Shown here piece after piece: positions 27,581 to 36,255 of a stretch of DNA of 64,000 nt. Source of the stretch: JBMNGG01 sp050949705 (GTDB lineage Bacteria > Bacillota > Thermosediminibacteria > Thermosediminibacterales > Tepidanaerobacteraceae); NCBI GenBank assembly GCA_050949705.1, contig JBMNGG010000021.1:62001-126000 (forward strand). Reading direction: 5' to 3'. Below the pieces are notes generated by a model. That model saw only the letters and a list, made by a program, of their open reading frames with translations, searched no databases and was not told the origin of the DNA. Within the stretch, counting starts at the first letter, position 1, and every line of letters begins with the position of its first letter. The position numbers and the translations under genes are program-made.

Positions 27581-27949
27581 TTGGATTTTTCACGAAGTGA
27601 GAGAGTGGCTGAAGAAATAAAGAAAAATGTCAGTTATATTATTAACAATAATTTAAAAGATCCCCGTATTAACGGATTAATATCCGTTACAGGCGTCACA
27701 GTAACGAGAGACCTCCGAAATGCAAAAATATTTTTAAGCCTTTACGGTGATAAGACAAAACAAAATGATGTTTTCGAGGCAATAAAGAATGCCAAGGGCT
27801 TTATTAGGAGAGAACTAGCCAGCATGGTTAGAATGAGATATATACCTGAGTTATCTTTTAAATTAGATGATTCTATTGAATATGGAATACAGATTAATAA
27901 ACTTCTAGACAAAGTTAAAAATCAGCAACGAGAGAATGAGGGCAATTAA
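27581..27949 (+). CDS. rbfA: Ribosome-binding factor A
   Basis: TTG 27581 follows GAGGTGA. The 122-residue protein has the KH-type RbfA pattern: RSERVAEEIKKNVSYIIN, DPRINGLISVTGVTVTRDLR, and FIRRELASMVRMRYIPELSF. RbfA helps 16S 5' end processing and late 30S assembly. It lies between infB and nrnA; the ylxP gene found here in B. subtilis is absent. Confidence 0.95.
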   Translation: MDFSRSERVAEEIKKNVSYIINNNLKDPRINGLISVTGVTVTRDLRNAKIFLSLYGDKTKQNDVFEAIKNAKGFIRRELASMVRMRYIPELSFKLDDSIEYGIQINKLLDKVKNQQRENEGN

Positions 27950-27950
27950 A

Positions 27951-28919
27951 ATGGACTTTAGCATTTTTAAAGATGTTGTTGATAAAAATAATAGTTTTAT
28001 GATTACTTCGCATATAGGCCCTGATGGAGATAGTATCGGTTCTGTTTTGGCAATGACCTTGGCATTATTAAAAATGGGCAAGGAGGCAGTGCCGGTTATT
28101 AATGATGAGATTCCACAAAAATATAGATTTTTGCCTGGTGCTAATCTTATTTCTAAAGACACATTGGCAAAATATGATGTTGTAATAGCATTAGATTCTG
28201 GAGATGTTGAAAGATTAGGTTTTCAAAAGGGTTTAAGTGAATATGGCAGATATATAATTAACATAGACCATCATAAGAGTAACACCAAATACGGCGATTT
28301 CAATTTAGTTGATTCCGATGCTTCCTCTGTAGGTGAAATGATTTATAAATTGTTAGATGGCAAAGTTGAGATAGACTATGATATTGCGCTTAGCTTATTT
28401 ACATCAATCGTTACAGATACAGGATCTATGAGATATTCCAATACTACTTCTTCTTCTCTAAAGATTTTGGCACATTTAATTGATAAAGGTGTAAAACCAG
28501 ATTATATTAGCCGCCAAGTTTTTGAAAAAAGAAGTATAAATTCAATATCATTATTAAAATTGGCTCTGGAATCTTTAGAAATATCATCTAACGGTAAACT
28601 TGCTAGTATCTGTATTACAAAAAAAATGATGGAAGATACTGGAGCTAAGGAAGAAGATACAGACGGAATAATTAATTATGCTAGAGAAATAGAAGGTGTA
28701 GAAGTAGCTGTGCTATTTAAAGAAAATGAATCCTTTATTAAAGTAGGTTTTAGATCCAATGAATGGGTTGATGTTAGTATAATTGCAGAGCAATTCCAAG
28801 GTGGTGGACATCCTAGAGCAGCAGGTTGCAATATCAAGCTTCCTTTAACAACTGCTCGCAAGATTGTTTTAGACACTGTAATAAAACATATGGGGGAGTC
28901 TAATGAACGGAATTATTAA
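27951..28919 (+). CDS. nrnA: Bifunctional oligoribonuclease / pAp phosphatase NrnA
   Basis: ATG 27951 is preceded by GAGGG. The 322-residue DHH-family phosphoesterase has SHIGPDGDSIGSVLAM (motif I), VVIALDSGDVERLG (motif II), the DHH motif in INIDHHKSNTKYGD, and a DHHA1 domain ending with QGGGHPRAAGCNIKL. In Firmicutes it degrades nanoRNAs and the sulfate-assimilation by-product pAp. It overlaps truB by 17 bases. Its place between rbfA and truB is standard. Confidence 0.93.
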   Translation: MDFSIFKDVVDKNNSFMITSHIGPDGDSIGSVLAMTLALLKMGKEAVPVINDEIPQKYRFLPGANLISKDTLAKYDVVIALDSGDVERLGFQKGLSEYGRYIINIDHHKSNTKYGDFNLVDSDASSVGEMIYKLLDGKVEIDYDIALSLFTSIVTDTGSMRYSNTTSSSLKILAHLIDKGVKPDYISRQVFEKRSINSISLLKLALESLEISSNGKLASICITKKMMEDTGAKEEDTDGIINYAREIEGVEVAVLFKENESFIKVGFRSNEWVDVSIIAEQFQGGGHPRAAGCNIKLPLTTARKIVLDTVIKHMGESNERNY

Positions 28920-29796
28920 TGTTTTAAAACCACCGGGAATGACATCTCATGATGTAATTAACTTCTTAAGACGCTTATTAATGATTAAAAAGATTGGTCA
29001 TAGTGGAACATTAGATCCCGCTGCTGCAGGGGTTTTACCTACTTTTGTTGGTAGGGCAACAAAGGCTATTGAATTTTTCATAGAGGATGATAAAGAATAT
29101 ATAGCTGAAATAGCTTTAGGAATTACTACAGATACTGGAGATTATGAGGGGCAGATTGTTAATACTTGTTCAAAAAAAATAGATAGATTACAACTTGAAG
29201 ATATTCTTAAAGAGTTTGTAGGTGAAATTAAGCAAATTCCACCTATGTTTTCATCTGTACGTTATAAAGGGAAAAAGCTTTATGAATTAGCGCGGAAGGG
29301 AATTTCGGTTGAGAGAAAGCCTAGAAAGGTAAAAATAATATCTTTAAATTTACTTGATTATGATACAAATAAAGCTATTATAAAGGTTAAATGTTCGAAA
29401 GGTACTTATATAAGAACCCTTTGTGAAGATATAGGCAACAGGCTAGGTGTTGGTGCATGTCTTTCATGTCTTATAAGGACTCGTTCAGGGCCATTTTCTA
29501 TAGAAAAGTCATTCACACTTGAAGAAATTAAAGACAATGTGTCAAATGACAAATTAAAAAATGCTTTGATTTCTGTTGACAGTTGTTTAGAAGATATGCC
29601 GGCGGTACGATTAAATTGTCGAGAAAATGAAAGCTTTTTTGCGAAAGGCAAATTTTTACCAGGTGATTATAATTATTTAAACAATCTTATAGGACAATAT
29701 GTGAAAGTATATAATTTCGATAGATTTGTGGGTATAGCAGCTATAGAAAAAAATCAAGATAAAATTACATTAAGATTACGCAAATCTTTTTTTTAG
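28903..29796 (+). CDS. truB: tRNA pseudouridine(55) synthase TruB
   Basis: The 297-residue enzyme shows INVLKPPGMTSHDVINFLRR at the start, the catalytic Asp in GHSGTLDPAAAGVLPTFVG, PPMFSSVRYKGKKLYELARK and CSKGTYIRTLCEDIG. It isomerises U55 in the T loop of tRNA. The C-terminal region ends in a small PUA-like part. The ATG lies inside the end of nrnA behind GGGGGAG. Length is normal. Confidence 0.96.
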   Translation: MNGIINVLKPPGMTSHDVINFLRRLLMIKKIGHSGTLDPAAAGVLPTFVGRATKAIEFFIEDDKEYIAEIALGITTDTGDYEGQIVNTCSKKIDRLQLEDILKEFVGEIKQIPPMFSSVRYKGKKLYELARKGISVERKPRKVKIISLNLLDYDTNKAIIKVKCSKGTYIRTLCEDIGNRLGVGACLSCLIRTRSGPFSIEKSFTLEEIKDNVSNDKLKNALISVDSCLEDMPAVRLNCRENESFFAKGKFLPGDYNYLNNLIGQYVKVYNFDRFVGIAAIEKNQDKITLRLRKSFF

Positions 29797-29808
29797 GTTG
29801 AGGAAAAT

Positions 29809-30726
29809 ATGAAGACTTATTACGATTTATCACATTTAGAAATGTTAAATTATACTGTTTGTGGCCTTGGAAACTTTGATGGTGTTCACTTAGGCCATCA
29901 AAAACTAATTAATAAACTGTTATGTTGTTCAAAAAAAGAGTCAATTGATTCACTAATTTTTACATTTAATCCCCATCCTTCAAAGATACTTTATCCAAAT
30001 AAAAGTGATTCACTAATACTTACACCAAAGCAAAAAGAGAAAATAATACAATCTTACGGTATTGATCATCTAGTTTTTGCTCCTTTTACGCGACAGTTTT
30101 CCCAGATAGACTACAAAAGCTTTATTTATGATATATTAATAAAAAAATGTCGAGCAAAGATTGTAGTTGTTGGGTTTAATTATACATTTGGCTTTAAAGG
30201 AGAAGGAAATGCTAAAGGGTTAAAAGAAGTTTGCAGTAAGGAAGGTATTAAGACAGTTATTATTCCACCAGTTACTTATAAAGGGGAATTACCCAGCAGT
30301 TCTTATATTCGTAAGCTTATACAAAATGGTAATGTGAGGAAAGCTTCAGACTTTATGGGGAGACCATTTACTATTGAAGGTATAGTAGTTCATGGAGAAG
30401 GTTTAGGGAAAAAAATGGGATTTCCAACAGCAAATATATCTTTTGAACAAGATATCATACTGCCCGCATGTGGAGTTTATGCCGTTTTTGTTTCTTGGCA
30501 AGGCAATTTATATAAAGGTATAGCAAATTTAGGAATAAAGCCGACTTTTGGTGGAAATGAAATAAAGTTGGAAGTCCATTTGTTTGATTTTGATAATAAC
30601 TTATATGGTCATGAACTTGAAATACATTTTATTGACAACTTAAGATCGGAAGTTAAATTTCATACTGCTGAAGACCTAATAAGACAAGTTCAAAAAGATT
30701 TTACACGTGCAAAAAAAATATTATAG
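29809..30726 (+). CDS. ribF: Bifunctional riboflavin kinase / FAD synthetase
   Basis: The 305-residue product has the nucleotidyltransferase domain (GNFDGVHLGHQKLI near residue 22 with the HxGH-like element; FNPHPSKIL; FNYTFGFKGEGNA) and the C-terminal flavokinase domain (GEGLGKKMGFPTANI, GVYAVFVSWQGNLYKGIANLG). It converts riboflavin to FMN and FAD. The start follows GGTTGAGG. It is 12 bases after truB, the standard order. Confidence 0.95.
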   Translation: MKTYYDLSHLEMLNYTVCGLGNFDGVHLGHQKLINKLLCCSKKESIDSLIFTFNPHPSKILYPNKSDSLILTPKQKEKIIQSYGIDHLVFAPFTRQFSQIDYKSFIYDILIKKCRAKIVVVGFNYTFGFKGEGNAKGLKEVCSKEGIKTVIIPPVTYKGELPSSSYIRKLIQNGNVRKASDFMGRPFTIEGIVVHGEGLGKKMGFPTANISFEQDIILPACGVYAVFVSWQGNLYKGIANLGIKPTFGGNEIKLEVHLFDFDNNLYGHELEIHFIDNLRSEVKFHTAEDLIRQVQKDFTRAKKIL

Positions 30727-30736
30727 GTGATTTAAA

Positions 30737-30765
30737 TTTACTTTTTTACTGTGTTATGATAAAAT
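30737..30765 (+). promoter_or_regulatory. Probable promoter of rpsO
   Basis: TTTACT at 30737-30742 and TAAAAT at 30760-30765 are separated by 17 bases, 11 bases after the ribF stop. Confidence 0.6.
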
Positions 30766-30771
30766 TTAACA

Positions 30772-30846
30772 TGATAAATGAACCCTTGCTCGGTTAATTG
30801 AATTCTCCGACGATTTACTGGGCAATTGGGGATTTTCTAAAATAAG
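30772..30846 (+). ncRNA. Probable rpsO leader RNA (S15 autoregulatory element)
   Basis: Between the promoter and the S15 ribosome-binding site, the transcript contains complementary pieces: CTCGG near 30790 with CCGA near 30808, and AATTG near 30797 with CAATT near 30824, plus TTGCTC and GGGG blocks. S15 commonly represses its own mRNA through such folded leaders. The pairing scheme is my reading and the family assignment is not established. Confidence 0.4.
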
Positions 30847-30859
30847 GAGGTGAAATATC

Positions 30860-31129
30860 TTGGCATTGCTTAAAGAAACAAAACAGACAATTATTGAAGA
30901 ATATAAAATTCATGAAAATGATACAGGTTCTCCTGAAGTACAAATAGCCATGCTAACAAAAAGGATTAACCAGTTGACAGAGCATTTAAAGTTACACAAA
31001 AAAGACCATCATTCTCGAAGAGGTTTACTCAAAATGGTAGGTAATCGACGTGCCTTATTAAACTACTTGAAGAAAACCGATATTAATCGTTACAAGAGTC
31101 TTATCGAAAAATTAGAGTTAAGAAAATAA
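30860..31129 (+). CDS. rpsO: 30S ribosomal protein S15
   Basis: The 89-residue protein matches S15 throughout: IIEEYKIHENDTGSPEVQIA, LTEHLKLHKKDHHSRRGLLK and LLNYLKKTDINRYKSLIEKL. TTG 30860 follows AAGGAGGTG. S15 binds 16S rRNA early in assembly of the platform. A strong terminator overlaps the stop codon, so pnp is mostly expressed separately. Confidence 0.97.
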   Translation: MALLKETKQTIIEEYKIHENDTGSPEVQIAMLTKRINQLTEHLKLHKKDHHSRRGLLKMVGNRRALLNYLKKTDINRYKSLIEKLELRK

Positions 31130-31155
31130 AAAGCGGGGTTTCCCCGCTTTTATTT
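31129..31155 (+). terminator. Intrinsic terminator of rpsO
   Basis: AAAAGCGGGG (31129-31138) and CCCCGCTTTT (31142-31151) form a perfect 10-bp stem around TTT, followed by ATTT. The stem starts at the last base of the rpsO stop codon. Confidence 0.92.
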
Positions 31156-31265
31156 ACATAAAATAGTGTTTTTCTTATTTGTCTTTATAAAAAGAGGAAA
31201 TACTAATTTTGGTGTAGAAATAAAAAATATTATTAAAAAAATCGAAAATAAAGGAGGATTATTTT

Positions 31266-33365
31266 TTGTTACAATTTAAAACTGAGATAGCTGGTCGCAA
31301 TATGATTATAGAAACAGGAAAAATAGCTCAACAGGCTAACGGTTCTGTCGTAATACGATATGGAGATACTGTGTTGTTGGTAACTGCTACTGCATCAAAA
31401 AAACCACGAGAGGGTGTGGATTTTTTACCACTAACAATTGATTATGAAGAGAGGCTATATGCAGTAGGCAAGATTCCTGGTGGTTTTATAAAGAGGGAAG
31501 GTAAACCTAGTGAAAAAGCAATTCTATCTGCTCGGGTTATTGATAGACCTTTAAGACCATTATTCCCCAAAGGTTTTAGAAATGATGTCCAAGTTGTATC
31601 GACAGTATTGTCGGTAGACCAAGATAATACTCCTGATATTGCTGCTATTAATGGTGCATCATGTGCTTTATGTATATCAGACATACCTTTTGCAGGACCA
31701 GTGGGGGCAGTATCTGTTGGTTTAATTGATGGCAAATTTGTTATCAATCCCACAGTATCTGAGAGCGAAAAAAGTCGTTTAAATCTTATTGTTGCAGGTA
31801 CAAAAGAAGCTGTTCTTATGGTTGAAGCAGGTGCTGATGAAGTGTCAGAAGATGAAATGCTAAAGGCAATTTTATTTGGGCATGAAGAAATAAAAAAAAT
31901 AGTAGAATTCCAGGAAGATATAATAAAACAAGTAGGTAAAACTAAAATGGAATTTACCGAGGAAACTGTTGATAGTGAAATAGAAAAGGCAGTTCGTGAA
32001 TTTGCTACAAATAAAATGTCTGAAGCTATTAGAACATATGAAAAGCTCGAACGTGAAGCTTTAATAGATAAAGTAAAAGAAGACACACTTATGCATTTTC
32101 AAGATGTTTTTCCGGATAGTGAAAAGGAAATAGCTGAAGTTTTATATGATATTCTGAAAGAAGAAGTAAGGAAGATGATTTCATATGAAGGAATTAGGCC
32201 GGATGGCAGGTCCCATGATGAAATAAGACCGATTTCATGTGAAGTTGGGATTTTACCCAGAACTCATGGTTCGGGACTTTTTACCAGAGGCCAAACGCAA
32301 GCACTTACAGTTGCAACACTGGGTGCTTTAGGTGATGTGCAGATTTTGGATGGTTTAGGAATAGAGGAATCGAAAAGATATATGCATCATTATAATTTTC
32401 CACCATATAGTACGGGAGAAACAAAAGTTCTTCGAGGTCCAGGACGCAGAGAAATTGGTCACGGTGCCTTAGCTGAAAGGGCTCTCGAACCAATGATACC
32501 TTCAGAAGAGGATTTTCCATATACTATCAGATTGGTATCTGAGATTCTCAGCTCTAATGGTTCTAGCTCTATGGCTAGCGTTTGTGGATCTACATTGGCA
32601 TTGATGGATGCTGGCGTACCTATAAAAGCTCCTGTTTCCGGCATAGCAATGGGACTAATTAAGGAAGAAGACAAAGTAACAATTCTAACTGATATTCAGG
32701 GAATGGAAGATTTCTTAGGCGATATGGATTTCAAAGTCGCAGGAACTAGAAACGGCATTACAGCAATACAAATGGATATAAAAATAAATGGAATTGATGA
32801 AAAAATTCTCGAAAGTGCTTTGAAACAGGCGAGGGAAGGTCGTTTATTTATTTTAGATAAAATGCTGTCGGTAATATCTGAACCAAACGACGAACTATCT
32901 CCTTACGCCCCAAGAATTCTAACTATTACGATAGACCCTGAAAAAATTAGAGATATTATTGGTCCTGGAGGAAAGACTATTAATAAGATAATTTCAGAAA
33001 CAAACACAAAAATCGATATTGAAGATGATGGTAGAGTATATATAGCAGCTCCCGATGAATCTCTGGGTAGAAAGGCTCTTGAAATTATTAAAAAACTCAC
33101 CCAGAATGTAGAAGTGGGGAAAACGTACATTGGGAAGGTGTTACGTATAACAAATTTTGGAGCTTTTGCTGAGATATTACCTGGCAGAGAAGGTTTGATT
33201 CATATTTCAAAACTCTCTAAGGAAAGAGTAAGAAAGGTGGAAGATGTAGTAAAAATAGGTGACGAAATACTTGTTAAAGTCACTGATATTGATAAACAAG
33301 GCAGGATTAATTTATCACATAAAGATGCACTTAGCGATTCCAATACAAAGCATAATGAAGCATAA
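31266..33365 (+). CDS. pnp: Polyribonucleotide nucleotidyltransferase
   Basis: The 699-residue enzyme has two RNase PH cores (GDTVLLVTATASKKPREGVD and RPLRPLFPKGFRNDVQV in the first; GIRPDGRSHDEIRPISCEVG and GSSSMASVCGSTLALMDAG in the second), an alpha-helical linker, KH with IRDIIGPGGKTINKII, and S1 with GKVLRITNFGAFAEILPGREG. It degrades RNA phosphorolytically from the 3' end. TTG 31266 follows AAAGGAGG. About 110 bases upstream are non-coding with no clear promoter. Confidence 0.97.
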   Translation: MLQFKTEIAGRNMIIETGKIAQQANGSVVIRYGDTVLLVTATASKKPREGVDFLPLTIDYEERLYAVGKIPGGFIKREGKPSEKAILSARVIDRPLRPLFPKGFRNDVQVVSTVLSVDQDNTPDIAAINGASCALCISDIPFAGPVGAVSVGLIDGKFVINPTVSESEKSRLNLIVAGTKEAVLMVEAGADEVSEDEMLKAILFGHEEIKKIVEFQEDIIKQVGKTKMEFTEETVDSEIEKAVREFATNKMSEAIRTYEKLEREALIDKVKEDTLMHFQDVFPDSEKEIAEVLYDILKEEVRKMISYEGIRPDGRSHDEIRPISCEVGILPRTHGSGLFTRGQTQALTVATLGALGDVQILDGLGIEESKRYMHHYNFPPYSTGETKVLRGPGRREIGHGALAERALEPMIPSEEDFPYTIRLVSEILSSNGSSSMASVCGSTLALMDAGVPIKAPVSGIAMGLIKEEDKVTILTDIQGMEDFLGDMDFKVAGTRNGITAIQMDIKINGIDEKILESALKQAREGRLFILDKMLSVISEPNDELSPYAPRILTITIDPEKIRDIIGPGGKTINKIISETNTKIDIEDDGRVYIAAPDESLGRKALEIIKKLTQNVEVGKTYIGKVLRITNFGAFAEILPGREGLIHISKLSKERVRKVEDVVKIGDEILVKVTDIDKQGRINLSHKDALSDSNTKHNEA

Positions 33366-33391
33366 ACCGACCATATCGGTTTATGTTTTTT
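33362..33391 (+). terminator. Intrinsic terminator of pnp
   Basis: ATAAACCGA (33362-33370) and TCGGTTTAT (33376-33384) form a perfect 9-bp stem around CCATA, followed by GTTTTTT. The stem overlaps the stop codon of pnp. Confidence 0.9.
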
Positions 33392-33468
33392 ATTGTTTAT
33401 TTATGTCATAAAATATATATATTTAAATATTATTTAGTTAGAAATAATATTTAAGGATGGGATATTTT

Positions 33469-34182
33469 ATGACATTCTATACTTTTAAAATATCTAAAAA
33501 GATATTAACCTTTTTTGTGTTTTTTCTAGTTATGACAGCATGGGTATTAATTAAAATTCCTCCATATGACATGGAGACTTTCAGCAAGGCAAAACCTATT
33601 TATGAAGGTAGAAAAGATAAAAAAATAATGGCTTTTACTTGTAATGTAGCATGGGGTAATGAATACATTCCTCAACTACTAAATGTGTTCAAAGAAAGAA
33701 AAATTAAAGCTACATTTTTTTTAGAAGGTAGATGGGCTGAAAATTATCCTGAACTAGTAAAGCTAATACATGATCATGAACATGAGATAGGTAATCATGG
33801 TTACAGTCATGCTCACCATGCAAATCTTTCTTATGAAGAGAACTTAAATGAAATAAAAAAAGCTGAGCAAGTTATTAAAAATATAACAGGTAAAAAGACA
33901 GTACTGTTTGCACCTCCATACGGAGAATATTCGGAATTGACACTAAAAGCTGTTAAATCATCAGATTATCAATTGATAATGTGGACAATAGATACTATAG
34001 ATTGGAAGAAACCTGGGGTAGAATATATAGTTAACAAGATTTTAGACAATGCCGGAAATGGGAAAATTGTACTTATGCATCCCACTGAGGATACAGTTAG
34101 AGCAATACCAACAGTAATTGATAATTTAAAGCGACAAGGATATAAAATAACTACGGTTGGGGAGTTGTTGTCAGTAAAGTAA
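33469..34182 (+). CDS. ylxY: Polysaccharide deacetylase-like protein YlxY
   Basis: ATG 33469 is preferred because AAGGATGGG is correctly spaced for it. The 237-residue product has an N-terminal membrane anchor and a NodB domain: KATFFLEGRWAE, the metal-binding HEIGNHGYSHAHH, PPYGEYSELTLKA, and the C-terminal KIVLMHPTEDTV. The first motif reads TCNVAWG instead of TFDDG, so the usual catalytic Asp pair is absent, as in B. subtilis YlxY, which also lies directly after pnpA. It is probably a cell-envelope protein connected with sporulation, with uncertain enzymatic activity. Confidence 0.85.
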   Translation: MTFYTFKISKKILTFFVFFLVMTAWVLIKIPPYDMETFSKAKPIYEGRKDKKIMAFTCNVAWGNEYIPQLLNVFKERKIKATFFLEGRWAENYPELVKLIHDHEHEIGNHGYSHAHHANLSYEENLNEIKKAEQVIKNITGKKTVLFAPPYGEYSELTLKAVKSSDYQLIMWTIDTIDWKKPGVEYIVNKILDNAGNGKIVLMHPTEDTVRAIPTVIDNLKRQGYKITTVGELLSVK

Positions 34183-34246
34183 AAGTTGAAATATAGACAT
34201 ATTTAATGTATACTTTATCTGATGACTAATAGGAAGGTAAACAAGA

Positions 34247-35449
34247 ATGATTAATCCAGTATCATGGGTCGATGTTGATTTAGATGCTATTGCAAACAAT
34301 ATAAAAGTGATAAAAAAATATATTGGTAATACACGACTATTAGCAGTTGTAAAGGCCAATGCTTATGGACATGGAATCGTGCCTGTAGCAATGTGTGCTA
34401 TTGAAAGTGGTGCTGATTATTTAGGTGTATCTTCTATAGAAGAAGGTATTTTTTTACGGAAAAATGGTATTAATAAACCCATTCTTGTGTTTAATACGAT
34501 ATTACCAGAGCAAGCACATGAAGTATTACTATATGATTTGACTGCTACTGTTTGTTCCTTTGATGTTGTACAAGCACTTAATGATGAAGCAACTAAACTA
34601 AGCAAAAAAGCAACTGTTCATGTAAAAATTGATACAGGTTTAGGTAGGTTTGGTATATTGCCAGAGCATTCTGTTGAATTGGTTAAAATATTAATTAATA
34701 ACTTTGATAATGTTTACTTAGAAGGTATATATACTCACTTTTCTTCGGCAACGAATAAAAACTTTACACGCAAACAATTTAATATTTTTAATTCAATTAT
34801 AGAACAATTGAAAGATTTAGGTTACAATATACCTATTAAACATGCATGTAATAGCACGGCAACATTAAACTATCCTGATATGCATTTGGATATGGTGAGA
34901 ATAGGTAATTTATTATACGATTTATGTCCGTGTAAAGATATTAAGATTAAAAATCCTTCAAGGATTTATTCAAAAATAGTTTTTTTAAAAAACTTACCAA
35001 AAGGGCACTATATTGGTTATGGTAATAGGTATAAAACCCGTAAACCTATCACTGCAGCCATAGTTCCAGTAGGATTCCATGAAGGTCTTGAAATTTATAT
35101 ATCTCAACCCAACGGTATATGGGATGCTTTCAAAAGATTTATTAAACAGATTTTGATATCCTTCGGGATATCAAGTAATTCTCGAAAAGTAAAAATAAAT
35201 GGCATATCTTGTAATATATTAGGGAAAATAAGCATGCAAAACTGTATCGTTGATGTTACTAGTATCAAGGAAGAAGTTTTTGTCGGTGATGTAGTTGAAT
35301 TAAATGCTAGAAAGCTAAATTTGCCTCAAAGTCTTACAAGAGTATATCATTATAGAGACAAAGTATTTTTGGATTCTAAACTAGTATCTGATAAAATTCG
35401 AGAAAACCTTTATGATGTCAACCAAAGGGGAGAAACATCAATTGGATAA
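34247..35449 (+). CDS. alr: Alanine racemase-like PLP enzyme
   Basis: The 400-residue product has the fold type III barrel: SWVDVDLDAIANNIKVIKKY, the PLP Lys in VVKANAYGHG, KIDTGLGRFGI, and MVRIGNLLYD. The C-terminal domain has GYGNRYKTRKP with the catalytic Tyr position kept. Departures from typical Alr are GFHEGL in place of GYADGY, an insertion of about 25 residues rich in aromatic and basic residues around IWDAFKRFIKQ, and SMQN where MDQ is expected. It may make D-alanine for peptidoglycan or act on another amino acid. A dut gene overlaps its end by a few bases. Confidence 0.8.
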   Translation: MINPVSWVDVDLDAIANNIKVIKKYIGNTRLLAVVKANAYGHGIVPVAMCAIESGADYLGVSSIEEGIFLRKNGINKPILVFNTILPEQAHEVLLYDLTATVCSFDVVQALNDEATKLSKKATVHVKIDTGLGRFGILPEHSVELVKILINNFDNVYLEGIYTHFSSATNKNFTRKQFNIFNSIIEQLKDLGYNIPIKHACNSTATLNYPDMHLDMVRIGNLLYDLCPCKDIKIKNPSRIYSKIVFLKNLPKGHYIGYGNRYKTRKPITAAIVPVGFHEGLEIYISQPNGIWDAFKRFIKQILISFGISSNSRKVKINGISCNILGKISMQNCIVDVTSIKEEVFVGDVVELNARKLNLPQSLTRVYHYRDKVFLDSKLVSDKIRENLYDVNQRGETSIG

Positions 35450-35894
35450 TAGTATTAAAATGGCTATTTGTAAAGTAAAGGGAGCAGAGGACCTCCCTTT
35501 ACCTAAATATATGACACCCGGCTCTGTTGGAATGGATTTAGTTGCAAATGTTTCTAAAACAATATGTATAAACCCTGGAGAATTTAAGGCAATTCCTTGT
35601 GGAATAATAATTCAACTACCATTAGGCTATGAAGCTCAGGTTCGACCTAGAAGCGGATTAGCTTTAAAACATGGTATTACTTTACTTAATAGTCCGGGAA
35701 CCATTGATACCGACTATAGAGGTGAAATAAAAGCTATATTGATTAACCATGGAAAACAAGAATTTTTTATTGAGAGAGGTGACAGAATAGCCCAGCTTGT
35801 TATTGCGAAAGTAGCACATGTCAATATTTTTCAAACTCCTAATTTAACAGAAACGGAAAGAGGAGAAGGGGGATTTGGCCACACGGGTTTATAA
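35442..35894 (+). CDS. dut: dUTP diphosphatase
   Basis: TTG 35442 is nine bases after AAGGGGAG; an ATG at 35412 lies upstream in frame without a site. The 150-residue enzyme has all five dUTPase motifs: GSVGMDLVA, RPRSGLALKHG, NSPGTIDTDYRGEIK, ERGDRIAQLVI, and the C-terminal flexible RGEGGFGHTG. It hydrolyses dUTP to dUMP and keeps uracil out of DNA. It overlaps the end of alr, so the two are co-transcribed. Confidence 0.94.
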   Translation: MDNSIKMAICKVKGAEDLPLPKYMTPGSVGMDLVANVSKTICINPGEFKAIPCGIIIQLPLGYEAQVRPRSGLALKHGITLLNSPGTIDTDYRGEIKAILINHGKQEFFIERGDRIAQLVIAKVAHVNIFQTPNLTETERGEGGFGHTGL

Positions 35895-35948
35895 CATTCT
35901 TTGCATTTTTCTGCCTCTTGTTTCATAAAATATACGGGAGGTAGAAAT

Positions 35949-36215
35949 ATGAGATTAAGTGAATTGGGCGGAAAAGAGATAGTCAATCTTTATAATGGTG
36001 AAAGACTTGGGATCATAGGAAACTCAGATATAATTTTTGATGAGATTACAGGTAAGATAGTATCATTGTTAATACCTAAAAAAAAGATATACTTTTTTCT
36101 TTTAGGGGATCGGATTCATACAGAAGTGTCATGGGATGCTATTAAGAAAGTTGGACCGGATATAGTTATTATTGATATAGAAGATCATGGTTCTAAAAAG
36201 ATGAGCTTGTTATGA
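35949..36215 (+). CDS. ymxH: YlmC/YmxH family sporulation protein (PRC-barrel)
   Basis: ATG 35949 follows GGGAGG. The 88-residue product starts MRLSELGGKEIVNLYNGERL, then GIIGNSDIIFDEITGKIVSL, the standard YlmC/YmxH pattern of a small PRC-barrel. Members are linked with sporulation in Firmicutes, and B. subtilis ymxH lies in the same region. The molecular role is unknown. Confidence 0.88.
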   Translation: MRLSELGGKEIVNLYNGERLGIIGNSDIIFDEITGKIVSLLIPKKKIYFFLLGDRIHTEVSWDAIKKVGPDIVIIDIEDHGSKKMSLL

Positions 36216-36255
36216 ATGTAAAGATTATACTAGAATTTTCGGAGGTGTTTTTTTA

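Noticed and set aside
31442..32086. Open frame of 214 codons on the minus strand inside pnp
   Set aside because: It is fully antisense to a highly conserved pnp coding region, lacks a ribosome-binding site, and its Ser/Ile/Thr-rich composition is what the complement of pnp codons gives.
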